Shown here one piece after another: positions 56,652 to 64,000 of a stretch of DNA of 64,000 nt (position 1 is its first letter; each line of letters begins with the position of its first letter). The stretch comes from Roseomonas sp. E05 (GTDB lineage Bacteria > Pseudomonadota > Alphaproteobacteria > Acetobacterales > Acetobacteraceae). The notes below the pieces were generated by a model, which made no database searches, had not been told where the DNA came from, and worked only from the letters and a program-made list of their open reading frames with translations. The position numbers were made by a program, and so were the translations under genes. The stretch is taken from positions 124,001 to 188,000 of the forward strand of contig NZ_JASIRT010000003.1 of the NCBI RefSeq assembly GCF_030063475.1. Reading direction: 5' to 3'.

Positions 56652-57147
56652 GACCGTCCCTTGCTTGAAGATGCAGGACCGGTCCGGAGAAGTGTCACGA
56701 AGCGCACCCCCGGCAGGAGGGAGGGCGGAGGCGGACAGGCGACAGGATCGCCGGGCAGGCTGGTCGGCAAAGCAGCAGGAGCTTGTTGCTCCGACAAATG
56801 CTTTTTCATGAAAAAGCCGACATTATTCGCGAATTGCCTGATGCATCAATGCGCGGCGCGGCGTGCTCACCGGAACGCGAGCGCGTCCGCCGATTTGCGG
56901 ATGCCACGCGGGCCATGCGCAGCGCGAGTCTGCGGAGGGGTGATTCGCGGGGGGCACGAGGTCTGCTGCCTGCGCGTTTCTGATGCGCGAGTCTGCGGGC
57001 GGGGAACAGGAAGGTTCCGAAGCCGCAACCAGAATGCCCGCCTTGCCGTCCTGCCCGCGCTGTGATCCTGCACGGGCAGCCGAAGGATTGCCTGCCTCAC
57101 GCGCGCTGGGAACACATCCGCCGGCTTTCTCTCCTCGGCCAGCGCCT
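56652..57147. other. 496-base gap upstream of the GMC operon
   Basis: I see no credible gene here. It holds an AT-rich stretch with the perfect palindrome at 56800-56817. It also holds a 14-base direct repeat, GCGCGAGTCTGCGG, at 56922-56935 and 56985-56998. The GMC operon promoter should lie here on the minus strand. Confidence 0.5.
56800..56817. promoter_or_regulatory. 18-base perfect palindrome, possible operator
   Basis: GCTTTTTCATGAAAAAGC is its own complement, with no loop. It lies about 150 bases before the GMC operon start in an AT-rich patch that stands out from the surroundings. A dimeric regulator could bind here; none is encoded nearby. Confidence 0.45.
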
Positions 57148-58389
57148 TCAGGTCATCTGCCGCACCGCGCGGAAGCCCGCATCCGCGGCTTCCAGTGCGC
57201 GGTCGATATCGGCTTCCCGATGTGCGCAGGAGAGGAACATGTTGTGCCGTGGGTGAAAATAGGCGCCGTGGCGCAAGGCCTCGGCGCAGAAGGTGTCGCC
57301 CTTCCGCCAGTCGGGATCATGCGCGAAGGTCATCAGCGGCATCTGCGCGGGGCCGGTCTGCCGCACCGCGAGGCCGTGCCGGCGCGCCAGATGATCCAGC
57401 CCCGCGCGCAGCCGCTCGCCCATCTCCCGCATCCATGCCGGGCCGTCGATGCGCTGCAATTCGCGCAGCGTGGCGGCGGCGGCGGCCATCGGCACGGCGC
57501 CGCACCAGAAGGAGCCTGTGGAATAGACCTGCGTGGCGGCCTCGCGGAAGCGCTCGCGCCCGGTGATGGCGGCGAGCGGATGGCCGTTGGCGATCGCCTT
57601 GCTGTAGGCGGCGAGGTCCGGCCGCACGCCCAGCGTCTCCCAGGAGCCGCCGAGATGCAGGCGGAAGCCGGCGCGCACGTCGTCCAGGATCAGCGCCGCG
57701 CCGCTGCCGTCGCAGACCTCCCGCAGATGCTGCGCGAAGGCCGGCGTGGCCAGTTCCTGCTCGCGCCCGAAATCGTGCCGGAAGGGCGTGACGATCATCG
57801 CCGCGAGGTCGCCCGCCGCCTCGGCGATGGCGGCATCAAGGCTGGCGCGGTCGTTGTACTCGAAGGTGAGCAGGTGGGCCCGGTCCTCCGCGGTGACGCC
57901 GGCCACGGAGGGCGAGCACCAGGGCACGGCGCCGTGGTAGCTGCCGCGCGCCACCAGCACCTTGCGCCGCCCGGTGGCGGCACGGGCGATGGTGACGCAG
58001 GCGGTGGTGGCGTCGGTGCCGTTCTTGGAGAGCTGACACCAGTCGGCGTGCGGGATCATGCCGACCAGAAGCTCCGCCAGTTCCACGAGCACGGGGGCAG
58101 GGCCGTTCATGCAGTCGCCCCGCGCCGCCTGCTCCTGCGCAGCGGCCTCCACAGCGGGGTGATGATGGCCAAGCACCACCGGACCCCAGGAGCACATGAA
58201 GTCGATGAACTCGCGCCCGTCCACGTCCCGCAGGCGGCAGCCCTCGGCCGAGGCGAAGTATTGCGGATAGCCCTCCGGCAGACGATCGGCGTTCAGATGG
58301 CCCCAGAGCCCGCCGGGGATGACCTGCCGCGCGCGCTGGCGCAACTCGGCATCGAGGGAGTGGTTCGCGAGGGGGAGGGGCTCGGGCAT
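57148..58389 (-). CDS. Class III aminotransferase (glutamate-1-semialdehyde mutase-like)
   Basis: The 413-residue PLP enzyme has FIDFMCSWGPVVLGHHHPAV, SKNGTDATTACVTIARAATGR, ALILDDVRAGFRLHLGGSWE (Asp of the PLP nitrogen) and the cofactor lysine Lys264 in AAYSKAIANGHPLAAI. It resembles the HemL-like branch, but no other haem gene is near. Context next to an E1 dehydrogenase and an amidase suggests that it acts on an amine or amino acid in that pathway. It has its own AT-rich upstream palindrome. Confidence 0.9.
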   Translation of the reverse strand: MPEPLPLANHSLDAELRQRARQVIPGGLWGHLNADRLPEGYPQYFASAEGCRLRDVDGREFIDFMCSWGPVVLGHHHPAVEAAAQEQAARGDCMNGPAPVLVELAELLVGMIPHADWCQLSKNGTDATTACVTIARAATGRRKVLVARGSYHGAVPWCSPSVAGVTAEDRAHLLTFEYNDRASLDAAIAEAAGDLAAMIVTPFRHDFGREQELATPAFAQHLREVCDGSGAALILDDVRAGFRLHLGGSWETLGVRPDLAAYSKAIANGHPLAAITGRERFREAATQVYSTGSFWCGAVPMAAAAATLRELQRIDGPAWMREMGERLRAGLDHLARRHGLAVRQTGPAQMPLMTFAHDPDWRKGDTFCAEALRHGAYFHPRHNMFLSCAHREADIDRALEAADAGFRAVRQMT

Positions 58390-58414
58390 CGATCTGTCCT
58401 GCGGGATGACGAAC

Positions 58415-58428
58415 TATGATATATCATA
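58415..58428. promoter_or_regulatory. TATGATATATCATA palindrome before the aminotransferase
   Basis: A perfect 14-base AT-only-core palindrome lies in the 72-base gap between the E1 and aminotransferase genes, in a genome where such AT-rich sites are rare. Downstream, on the minus strand, a TTGATG box overlaps its edge. It is likely a regulator binding site. GntR-type operators often have this TGATATATCA-like form. Confidence 0.55.
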
Positions 58429-58461
58429 TTTCATCAAGGTGATCCATGGCCGCGGCCCCCC

Positions 58462-60630
58462 TCAGGCCGCCAGCCGGCGCAACGCCGCCTCCACCTTTGC
58501 CGCGTTGCCCAGGGCCGCCATGTTGAGCGGGCGCGAGACCACCGGCGCCGCCTCCCCGCCGGAAACGCGCAGGATCTCGGCATCCAGCCAGTCGAAGCAG
58601 CGCTCCTGGACCTCCTGCGCGAGGCGCGCACCGTGGCTGGTGCCGCGCGCCGTCTGCTCGGCGATCAGCACGCGGTTGGTGCGGCGGATGCTGGCGGTGA
58701 CGGTCTCCCAGTCCAGGCCGGTGGGGTCGAGGCTGCGCAGGTCCACCACCTCGGCGTCCACGCCGGCGGCCTCGGCGGCGCCGATGGAGGGCTGCACCAT
58801 GGCGCCATAGGTCAGCACCGTGCAGGCGCGGCCAGGGCGGGCGATGCGGGCGCGGCCGAGCGGCAGGCAGAAGTCGAGGTCGTCGCGCGGCAGCGGGCCG
58901 GTGGTCTGGAACAGGTCCTGATGCTCGATGACCAGCACCGGGTCGTCGCAGCGCAGCGCCGCGTTCATCAGCCCGACATAGTCGTGCGGCGTGGCGGGCG
59001 CGACGATGCGCCAGCCCGGATAGAGCGCGAAGAGCGCCGAGGGGTCCATCGAATGCTGCGAGCCATAGCCCGTTTGCGGTGAGACGCGCGCACGCACCAC
59101 CACGGGCACGCCGAAGCCGCCACCGAACATATGCGCGAACTTGCCGATGCCGTTGAACATCTGGTCGGCCGCGACGATGCAGAAGTCGCCGAACATGATG
59201 TCCACCACCGGCCGCAGCCCGCAGAGCGAGGCGCCGAGCGCCATGCCGGTGAAGCCGTTCTCGCAGATCGGCGTGGCGAAGACGCGCTCGGGGAAGCGCT
59301 CCATCACCCCGCGCGAGGAGCCGGAGACACCGCCACGCAGCCGGTGCACGTCCTCGCCGATCAGCACGATGCGCGGGTCGCGCTCCATGTTCCGCAGCAG
59401 CACGGCGGCCACGGCCTCGATGTATTTCTGGTCGGTGCGTGCCTCGGCCGGCACCTGCTCGGCTTCCAGGAAGCGCTCGCCGGACAACTCGGAGAGGTCG
59501 CCGCGGATCCCTTCGTCCACCCGCGCCGGCTCGGGATAGGCGCCGCTGCGCACCTGCAGGCTGTTGGAATCGCGCGGCACCTCGGTGAGGGCGGAGGCGG
59601 CGGCCTCGACCATGGCGCGGGCGCGCGCATCCAGCGCGGCGAGGCCGGCATCGTCCAGCACGCCCATGGCCTTCAGCTTCGCCGGCATGGTGGCCAGCGG
59701 GTCGCGCGCGCGCCAGGCCTCCTCCTCGGCCTTGTCGCGATAGCCGAACTGGCTGCCGAGCAACGGCCCGCTCTGGTGCAGGAAGCGGTAACACAGCGCC
59801 TCGACAAAGACCGGGCCGCCGCCCTCGCGGATGGTCTCCACTGCCCAGCGCATGGCCTGCCGCACGGCGAGGAGGTCCATGCCGTCGCACTCGACGCTGG
59901 GCACGCCGAACATGGCGCCGCGCGAGGTCAGCCGCGTCTCGCGCGTCTGCTCGCGGACATGGGTGGATACGGCGTAGAAGTTGTTCTCCAGGAAGAAGAC
60001 GACGGGCAGGCGGTAAAGGGCGGCGAGGTTGATGGCCTCCAGCGACTGGCCGGCCATCAGCGTGCCGTCGCCGAAGAAGGCGACGGAGATGTTGTCGCGC
60101 CCCAGCACCTTGTCGGCGAGGCCGTAGCCCACGGCATGCGGCAGGTTGGCGCCGATGATGGCGCTGGTGCCGACGATGCCGGCCGGCGCCCAGCGCATGT
60201 GCATGGAGCCGCCGCGCCCGGCGCAGAAGCCCTCATCCAGGCCCATGATCTCCGCCATGGCCCGGCGGACCAGCGTGCCGGCCTCCTCCGGCGGCGCGTC
60301 CTGCCGGGGGTCGTAGCCCTCGGGCAGGGCGCTGTTCAGCAGCTTGGCGAGGATCTGGTGATGCGCGCGGTGGGTGCCGTTGATCTTGTCCTGCGTGCCG
60401 AGCACGGACATGGCGCCGACCGCGCCGGCCTCCTGCCCGATCGAGGCATGGGCCGGCCCGTGGATCAGCCCCTGGCCGTGCAGGTCGAGGATCTTTTCCT
60501 CGAAGCGGCGGATCAGCAGGAGCTGCTCCATCCAGCGTGCCAGGTCGGCCGGGTTTTCGGCGGCCCAGTCGCTTTCGTCGGATTCGAGGCGGAACCAGGG
60601 TGTTTCGGTGCTGATGGGGGTCCGTTGCAT
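58462..60630 (-). CDS. Fused alpha-beta E1 component of a 2-oxoacid dehydrogenase
   Basis: The 722-residue protein joins two chains that are usually separate. Residues about 30-350 are E1-alpha, with RRFEEKILDLHGQGLIHGPAH, FCAGRGGSMHM and the TPP motif FFGDGTLMAGQSLEAINLAAL ending ENN. Residues about 400-720 are E1-beta, with IVLIGEDVHRLRGGVSG, VFATPICENGFTGMALGASL and GYGSQHSMDPSALFA. No E2 or E3 gene is in the window, so it may work with remote partners or as a non-oxidative TPP enzyme. GAGGAACGG precedes the ATG. Confidence 0.92.
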   Translation of the reverse strand: MQRTPISTETPWFRLESDESDWAAENPADLARWMEQLLLIRRFEEKILDLHGQGLIHGPAHASIGQEAGAVGAMSVLGTQDKINGTHRAHHQILAKLLNSALPEGYDPRQDAPPEEAGTLVRRAMAEIMGLDEGFCAGRGGSMHMRWAPAGIVGTSAIIGANLPHAVGYGLADKVLGRDNISVAFFGDGTLMAGQSLEAINLAALYRLPVVFFLENNFYAVSTHVREQTRETRLTSRGAMFGVPSVECDGMDLLAVRQAMRWAVETIREGGGPVFVEALCYRFLHQSGPLLGSQFGYRDKAEEEAWRARDPLATMPAKLKAMGVLDDAGLAALDARARAMVEAAASALTEVPRDSNSLQVRSGAYPEPARVDEGIRGDLSELSGERFLEAEQVPAEARTDQKYIEAVAAVLLRNMERDPRIVLIGEDVHRLRGGVSGSSRGVMERFPERVFATPICENGFTGMALGASLCGLRPVVDIMFGDFCIVAADQMFNGIGKFAHMFGGGFGVPVVVRARVSPQTGYGSQHSMDPSALFALYPGWRIVAPATPHDYVGLMNAALRCDDPVLVIEHQDLFQTTGPLPRDDLDFCLPLGRARIARPGRACTVLTYGAMVQPSIGAAEAAGVDAEVVDLRSLDPTGLDWETVTASIRRTNRVLIAEQTARGTSHGARLAQEVQERCFDWLDAEILRVSGGEAAPVVSRPLNMAALGNAAKVEAALRRLAA

Positions 60631-60666
60631 GGTCCGTTCCTCGGTTCTTGGTGCTTGGCGCATATC

Positions 60667-60732
60667 GGCGGGGTCCGGGGGGGACACTGTCCCCCCGGCG
60701 GGTGGGTCCAGGGAGGGCGGCGCCCTCCCTGG
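60667..60732. repeat. Composite palindromic intergenic repeat, copy 2
   Basis: The stretch 60667-60706 is the near-exact reverse complement of 3236-3277, with only a few changes in the loop and arms. The hairpin CCAGGGAGGGC-GGC-GCCCTCCCTGG at 60708-60732 has the same 11-3-11 design and core (GGGC-GGC-GCCC) as 3323-3347, with changes that keep pairing. It begins 3 bases after the amidase stop. Confidence 0.8.
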
Positions 60733-60735
60733 CCT

Positions 60736-62988
60736 TCAGTCGAAGCCCTCGAAGGGCCGGGGGTCGAGGAAGCGCCGCAACACGTTCCCGGTCAGGCGGC
60801 TGACGCTGTTGTCGTAGCTGTTGCAGGAGAGGGCGCAAGCCCAGGCGATGGACCCGGTGGAGAACACAGCGCCCCCCTTGGCAGTGGGAAAGAAGGCGAC
60901 ATCGGCGCGGACGCGCGCGTTCTGGTCGCCCATGGCGCCGCGATGCAGAGTGCGGAGTTCTTCAAGGGTCGGCACGCCGCCGTAGTCGAGCTGGTCGGCG
61001 GTCGCGATCCAGAGCAGGTGCGGGGGCGAGCCAAGGGTGGGGTCCACGCGGTCCACTTCCAGCCCCGCCGCGCCGCCGCCGCGCAGGCCGGCATCGCCGA
61101 GCGGCTTCTCCAGGTCGATCCCCTCCACCAGCCAGCGGATGCGCGGGTCGCGCGCCTCCTCCCGCCAGCGATAGGGGTAGGAGCGGGTGAAGACCTGGGC
61201 GTCGAATCCGACGCCGACCAACCGCTGCGGCGGCCGTCCGTTGCTGCGCCAGAGGCCGGAGGGCTCGCCGGTGAAGGAGAGGGCGTTCTCGCCCGCCTCG
61301 CCCTCCCAGGTGCGCAGCCCGTTCATGCCGCGGCGGATTTCCATGGTGTGCGGCTGGGCCGGGTGCCAGCCGATGCGCCAGTAGAAGCCGTTGCCGCCGA
61401 GATAGATGTGCCGCCCGCCGCCGCGCTGATAGGCGTCGAAGGCGTCGAGCATGGCGCGGCTGAAGTATTCGGGATGCGAGCCGGTGATGACGCAGTCATA
61501 ACCGGCGAGGAGCTGCGCGCCGTGCCGGTCGATATCGTCATCGGCGATGACGTCGTAGTCCTGGCCGATCTGCTCCAGCCAGTCGATGATGTGGGTGTCG
61601 TTGCCGTAGTTGAAGGTGGCGCCGCGCGGCCGCATGTTCAGGATCGGCCGCTTCGCGCTGGAATAGCACCAGCCGCTGCCGTCGCTGTGCGTGTCGTAGG
61701 TGGAGAGGCCGAGCTCGCGGTGCTCCTGCAGATAGACGTCGTCGCGGGAGAGGGTCAGCAGGCCCTCCAGCATCGCCTCGGCATGCACCTGGTCGAGCCG
61801 CAGCGCACTGTTGGCATAGGCGAGGAAGGTGGCGGTGCTGGCCACCAGCGCCAGCCGCGCGCGCGGCTTGCCGAGCGGCGCGCGGACGAAGAAGGCAACG
61901 GAGCTTTCCACCGGATCGTCCGTACCCTGCCGCGCGCGCAGGCGCAGGGCATAGAAGCCGCTGCGCCAGTCCCCGGGGATGGTGAGGCGCAGGTCCGGCG
62001 ACCAGCCGGCATCGTGCATGTCGTCGCTGTGGAAATGGATGGCGCCGTAGAGATGCGGCGCCTCGGTCCACTGCACCGTGCTGCCGTCCCAGTTGGCACC
62101 GGTCATGCCGCGCATGGGCAAATGGCGCAGCCTGCCATCAAGGCGGTTGGCGGAGAGGTCACGCACCCGGTCGGTCGGGATCTCCCGCGAGAAGTCCCAG
62201 GCGGCGAGCAGGTCCGGGTCGCCCGGCGGCGGCGCGAGGCTTTCGCAAAGGGCGCGCAGGGCGGCGGCATCGAGCGCGGTGGCGTGCAGGCGCGGGCGGT
62301 CGAGCTTGCCATCAAAATGGACGGCGGTCAGCGGCGCATCGCCGCCCTCCCGCGCCTGGGCGGCGATGACAAGCGCCGTCGCTTCAGGCCATGCGAGGGT
62401 CTTCGGCCCGACCGCGGTGGCTTCGCCGCTGCGATCGCGCCCCGCCTGCGGGTCGAGGCTCTGCTGCACCACGCGGATCTCACCGGCCTCGGCATCCAGC
62501 ACGCCGCCGACGAAGACCCACTCCCGCTCCAGCAGGGGCCGCGGCGCCGTGACGCGCCAGGATTGGCCATTGCCGCCAATCTCGAACTCCAGCCGCCCCT
62601 CGGCGTCGAGACCGAGGCGCCAGCCTTCCCGCCGGTCCTCCCGCCAGCGGGAGAGAATGGTCTGCGGCCCGGCGAGCGGCGCCGTCGGCCAGAGGAAGCA
62701 GCCGACGGAGAGGGAGCCCGCCCGCCGCAGCGCCGGCGCATCGGGCACGATGGCGCAGGAGCCGGGATGCAGCGGCTGGTGGCGCAGCGCCACGCGCCCG
62801 TCGATGGGCGTGCCGGGCGTGGTGAAGCGCAGCCCCGGCCCGTCCGGGTCGGGGTCGCCGCAGCGCACGCGCAGCAGCGTGGCTTCCGCTTCCCCCAGGC
62901 TGGCGCTGGAGAGATGGAAGGCGACCTCCTCGCCCGGCGAGACGACCAGCGGCCAGGCATAGCCGAGGACAGCGGTGGTGTCGGTCAT
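60736..62988 (-). CDS. N,N-dimethylformamidase-like large subunit
   Basis: The 750-residue protein matches the large subunit of dimethylformamidase, an iron amidase cleaving dimethylformamide (about 760 residues). It begins ATAVLGYAWPLVVSPGEEV-like after MTDT, then has a lectin-like middle (about 100-250) and the catalytic C-terminal domain. The metal residues recalled for the Paracoccus enzyme, Tyr399, Tyr440 and Glu521, fall at Tyr391 (FLAYANS), Tyr431 (STYDTHSDG) and Glu507 (SHPEYFS), with His505 also kept. The substrate may differ. It overlaps the small subunit gene by ATGA. Confidence 0.85.
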   Translation of the reverse strand: MTDTTAVLGYAWPLVVSPGEEVAFHLSSASLGEAEATLLRVRCGDPDPDGPGLRFTTPGTPIDGRVALRHQPLHPGSCAIVPDAPALRRAGSLSVGCFLWPTAPLAGPQTILSRWREDRREGWRLGLDAEGRLEFEIGGNGQSWRVTAPRPLLEREWVFVGGVLDAEAGEIRVVQQSLDPQAGRDRSGEATAVGPKTLAWPEATALVIAAQAREGGDAPLTAVHFDGKLDRPRLHATALDAAALRALCESLAPPPGDPDLLAAWDFSREIPTDRVRDLSANRLDGRLRHLPMRGMTGANWDGSTVQWTEAPHLYGAIHFHSDDMHDAGWSPDLRLTIPGDWRSGFYALRLRARQGTDDPVESSVAFFVRAPLGKPRARLALVASTATFLAYANSALRLDQVHAEAMLEGLLTLSRDDVYLQEHRELGLSTYDTHSDGSGWCYSSAKRPILNMRPRGATFNYGNDTHIIDWLEQIGQDYDVIADDDIDRHGAQLLAGYDCVITGSHPEYFSRAMLDAFDAYQRGGGRHIYLGGNGFYWRIGWHPAQPHTMEIRRGMNGLRTWEGEAGENALSFTGEPSGLWRSNGRPPQRLVGVGFDAQVFTRSYPYRWREEARDPRIRWLVEGIDLEKPLGDAGLRGGGAAGLEVDRVDPTLGSPPHLLWIATADQLDYGGVPTLEELRTLHRGAMGDQNARVRADVAFFPTAKGGAVFSTGSIAWACALSCNSYDNSVSRLTGNVLRRFLDPRPFEGFD

Positions 62989-63329
62989 GCGGCGGAGCTT
63001 CCATCCTCCAGCTTCTGCCCCGTCAGCGCCTCCCAGCGCAGGACGAAGACCGCCCATTCGGCGGCGGCGAGATCGGTGAAGATGCGGTTGGGAAAGGTCT
63101 CGACCGGCGCGCCGCGGCGCCCGGGCAGGCGCCCGAGCATCCAGCGGCGGTTCGGCTCCAGCACGATCAGCACGTGGCGCCGGCCAAGGCCCGACCAGCG
63201 CATCCGGTGCAGCAGCTTCTGCAGCGCGTCGCTGTGCGGCCCGCGCGGCTTACGGCGGAACTCCTCCACCAGGTCGAGCCGCGACGGGTCCACCGGCCAG
63301 TGCGCCGCCTCGGGGTCGTTGACCAGCAT
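62985..63329 (-). CDS. N,N-dimethylformamidase-like small subunit
   Basis: The 114-residue protein sits exactly where the small subunit is encoded in dimethylformamidase loci. Its layout agrees with it: PHSDALQKLLHRMRWSG, RHVLIVLEPNRRWMLGRLPG, FPNRIFTDLAAAEWAVFVLRWEAL. The known subunit is about 130 residues. The match is from memory and weaker than for the large subunit, but the coupled overlap supports it. It has no signal peptide. Confidence 0.7.
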   Translation of the reverse strand: MLVNDPEAAHWPVDPSRLDLVEEFRRKPRGPHSDALQKLLHRMRWSGLGRRHVLIVLEPNRRWMLGRLPGRRGAPVETFPNRIFTDLAAAEWAVFVLRWEALTGQKLEDGSSAA

Positions 63330-63336
63330 CGGTGCG

Positions 63337-64000
63337 TCAGGCCGTCAGCCAGGTCACCCAGCGCTCGCGCAGCGCCGGGCGGTTCTGGGCGATCCAGTCA
63401 TAGTCGGCGATCACCAGCTTCTCCCAGTTCTCCGGCCAGGAGGGGCGGAAGCGCCGCTCGGCCTCCGGCACCAGCGCGGGCGCCTCGCGGTTGTTGGAAT
63501 CGAAGCTGACCTTCTCGCTGAAGGCCAGGTGCTCCTTCGCGTTCTGCACGAAGAAGTCGAGGAACTTGAGGGCATTCTCGGTGTTCGGCCCGCCCTTCAG
63601 CACCGCCCAGTTGCCGACATCGCGGATCGCCTGGTTCCAGGTGAAGTCGAACTCGCCGCTCTTCGCCAGCGGCACGGAGCGGCTGGAATAGGCCATGGTC
63701 ATCACCGCGTCGCCGCCGCGCATGATCTGCATGCAGTTGTCGCCGCTCTTCCACCACGCCGCGACATGCGGCTTGATGCTGTCGAGCTTGCGGTAGGCGC
63801 GATCGAGATCCATCGGGAAGAGCTTGTCGCGCGGCACGCCATCCGCCATCAGCGCGGCCAGGGGCACCCACCATTCGCGGTCGCCGGTGTCCGGCAGGGA
63901 GCGCGGGCCGGGGAACTTCTGCACGTCGAAGAAATCCGCCCAGGAGGTCAGGCCCTTGTCGGGGAAGGCCTTCTTGCTCCAGACCATCGTCATGCCGCCG
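63337..64000 (-). CDS. Polyamine-type extracellular solute-binding protein, 3' part
   Basis: The C-terminal 218 or so residues of a PotD/PotF-like receptor are present, with MVWSKKAFPDKGLTSWADFF, CMQIMRGGDAVMTMAYSSR and KFLDFFVQNAKEHLAFSEK. The N-terminus and signal lie beyond the window. Such receptors bind polyamines or other small cationic amines. It is the upstream neighbour of the amidase genes, with 7 bases between them, so it is probably the receptor for the amidase substrate or a related amine. Permease and ATPase genes may lie beyond the window. Confidence 0.88.
   Translation of the reverse strand, partial: GGMTMVWSKKAFPDKGLTSWADFFDVQKFPGPRSLPDTGDREWWVPLAALMADGVPRDKLFPMDLDRAYRKLDSIKPHVAAWWKSGDNCMQIMRGGDAVMTMAYSSRSVPLAKSGEFDFTWNQAIRDVGNWAVLKGGPNTENALKFLDFFVQNAKEHLAFSEKVSFDSNNREAPALVPEAERRFRPSWPENWEKLVIADYDWIAQNRPALRERWVTWLTA

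Noticed and set aside
56661-57065. A gene of about 130 codons in the GMC upstream gap
   Set aside because: It has Arg/Ala-rich, low-complexity translation, no good ribosome binding site, and lies over an AT-rich control region.

Overview
The window is a very GC-rich stretch of an alphaproteobacterial chromosome. Codon use strongly favours G or C in third positions. The gene families (tripartite tricarboxylate receptors, short IlvN, sit/mntR, class III aminotransferase beside a dimethylformamidase-like enzyme, MntR with an Ala/Pro-rich N-terminus) suggest Acetobacteraceae, close to Roseomonas and relatives. This assignment is inference from family resemblance; there is no rRNA or tRNA gene to confirm it. 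No CRISPR array, insertion sequence or prophage was seen.

Layout. 1-10.9 kb is housekeeping: the 3' end of miaA, then ilvB-ilvN-ilvC for branched-chain amino acids, a zinc peptidase, puuE, a chemoreceptor, and leuA preceded by a leucine leader peptide and overlapping hairpins. 11-15.5 kb holds a manganese catalase and a ferritin-like protein behind a possible general-stress promoter, then a hybrid sensor kinase. 15.6-23.6 kb is catabolic: a two-subunit molybdenum hydroxylase, a dihydroxyphthalate-decarboxylase-like protein, two Bug receptors and a fumarylacetoacetase-family hydrolase facing a GntR regulator. 23.9-27.2 kb has PepSY and CsbD stress proteins, an MFS exporter and two gene wrecks. 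27.3-31.4 kb is a sugar- or glycerol-phosphate-type ABC transporter.

32.6-41.0 kb is a liv-type ABC operon with a muconolactone-isomerase-like protein, an NTF2-fold protein, an SMP-30 lactonase and an MBL hydrolase, facing an IclR regulator with a PobR/PcaU-like operator. 41.3-48.5 kb has an aldose dehydrogenase, an enoyl-CoA hydratase, a CoA transferase, a GntR regulator and a complete TctCBA transporter. 48.6-52.8 kb is mntR with sitABCD and a good MntR box. 52.9-56.7 kb encodes a three-subunit membrane GMC dehydrogenase. 57.1-64 kb is the most unusual part: a class III aminotransferase, a fused alpha-beta 2-oxoacid dehydrogenase E1, both subunits of a dimethylformamidase-like iron amidase with its predicted Tyr-Tyr-Glu site intact, and a polyamine-type binding protein that runs off the window. 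It looks like an uncharacterised pathway for an imported amide or amine.

Most operons show 4-base ATGA or GTGA overlaps. Convergent operons are separated by strong hairpins.
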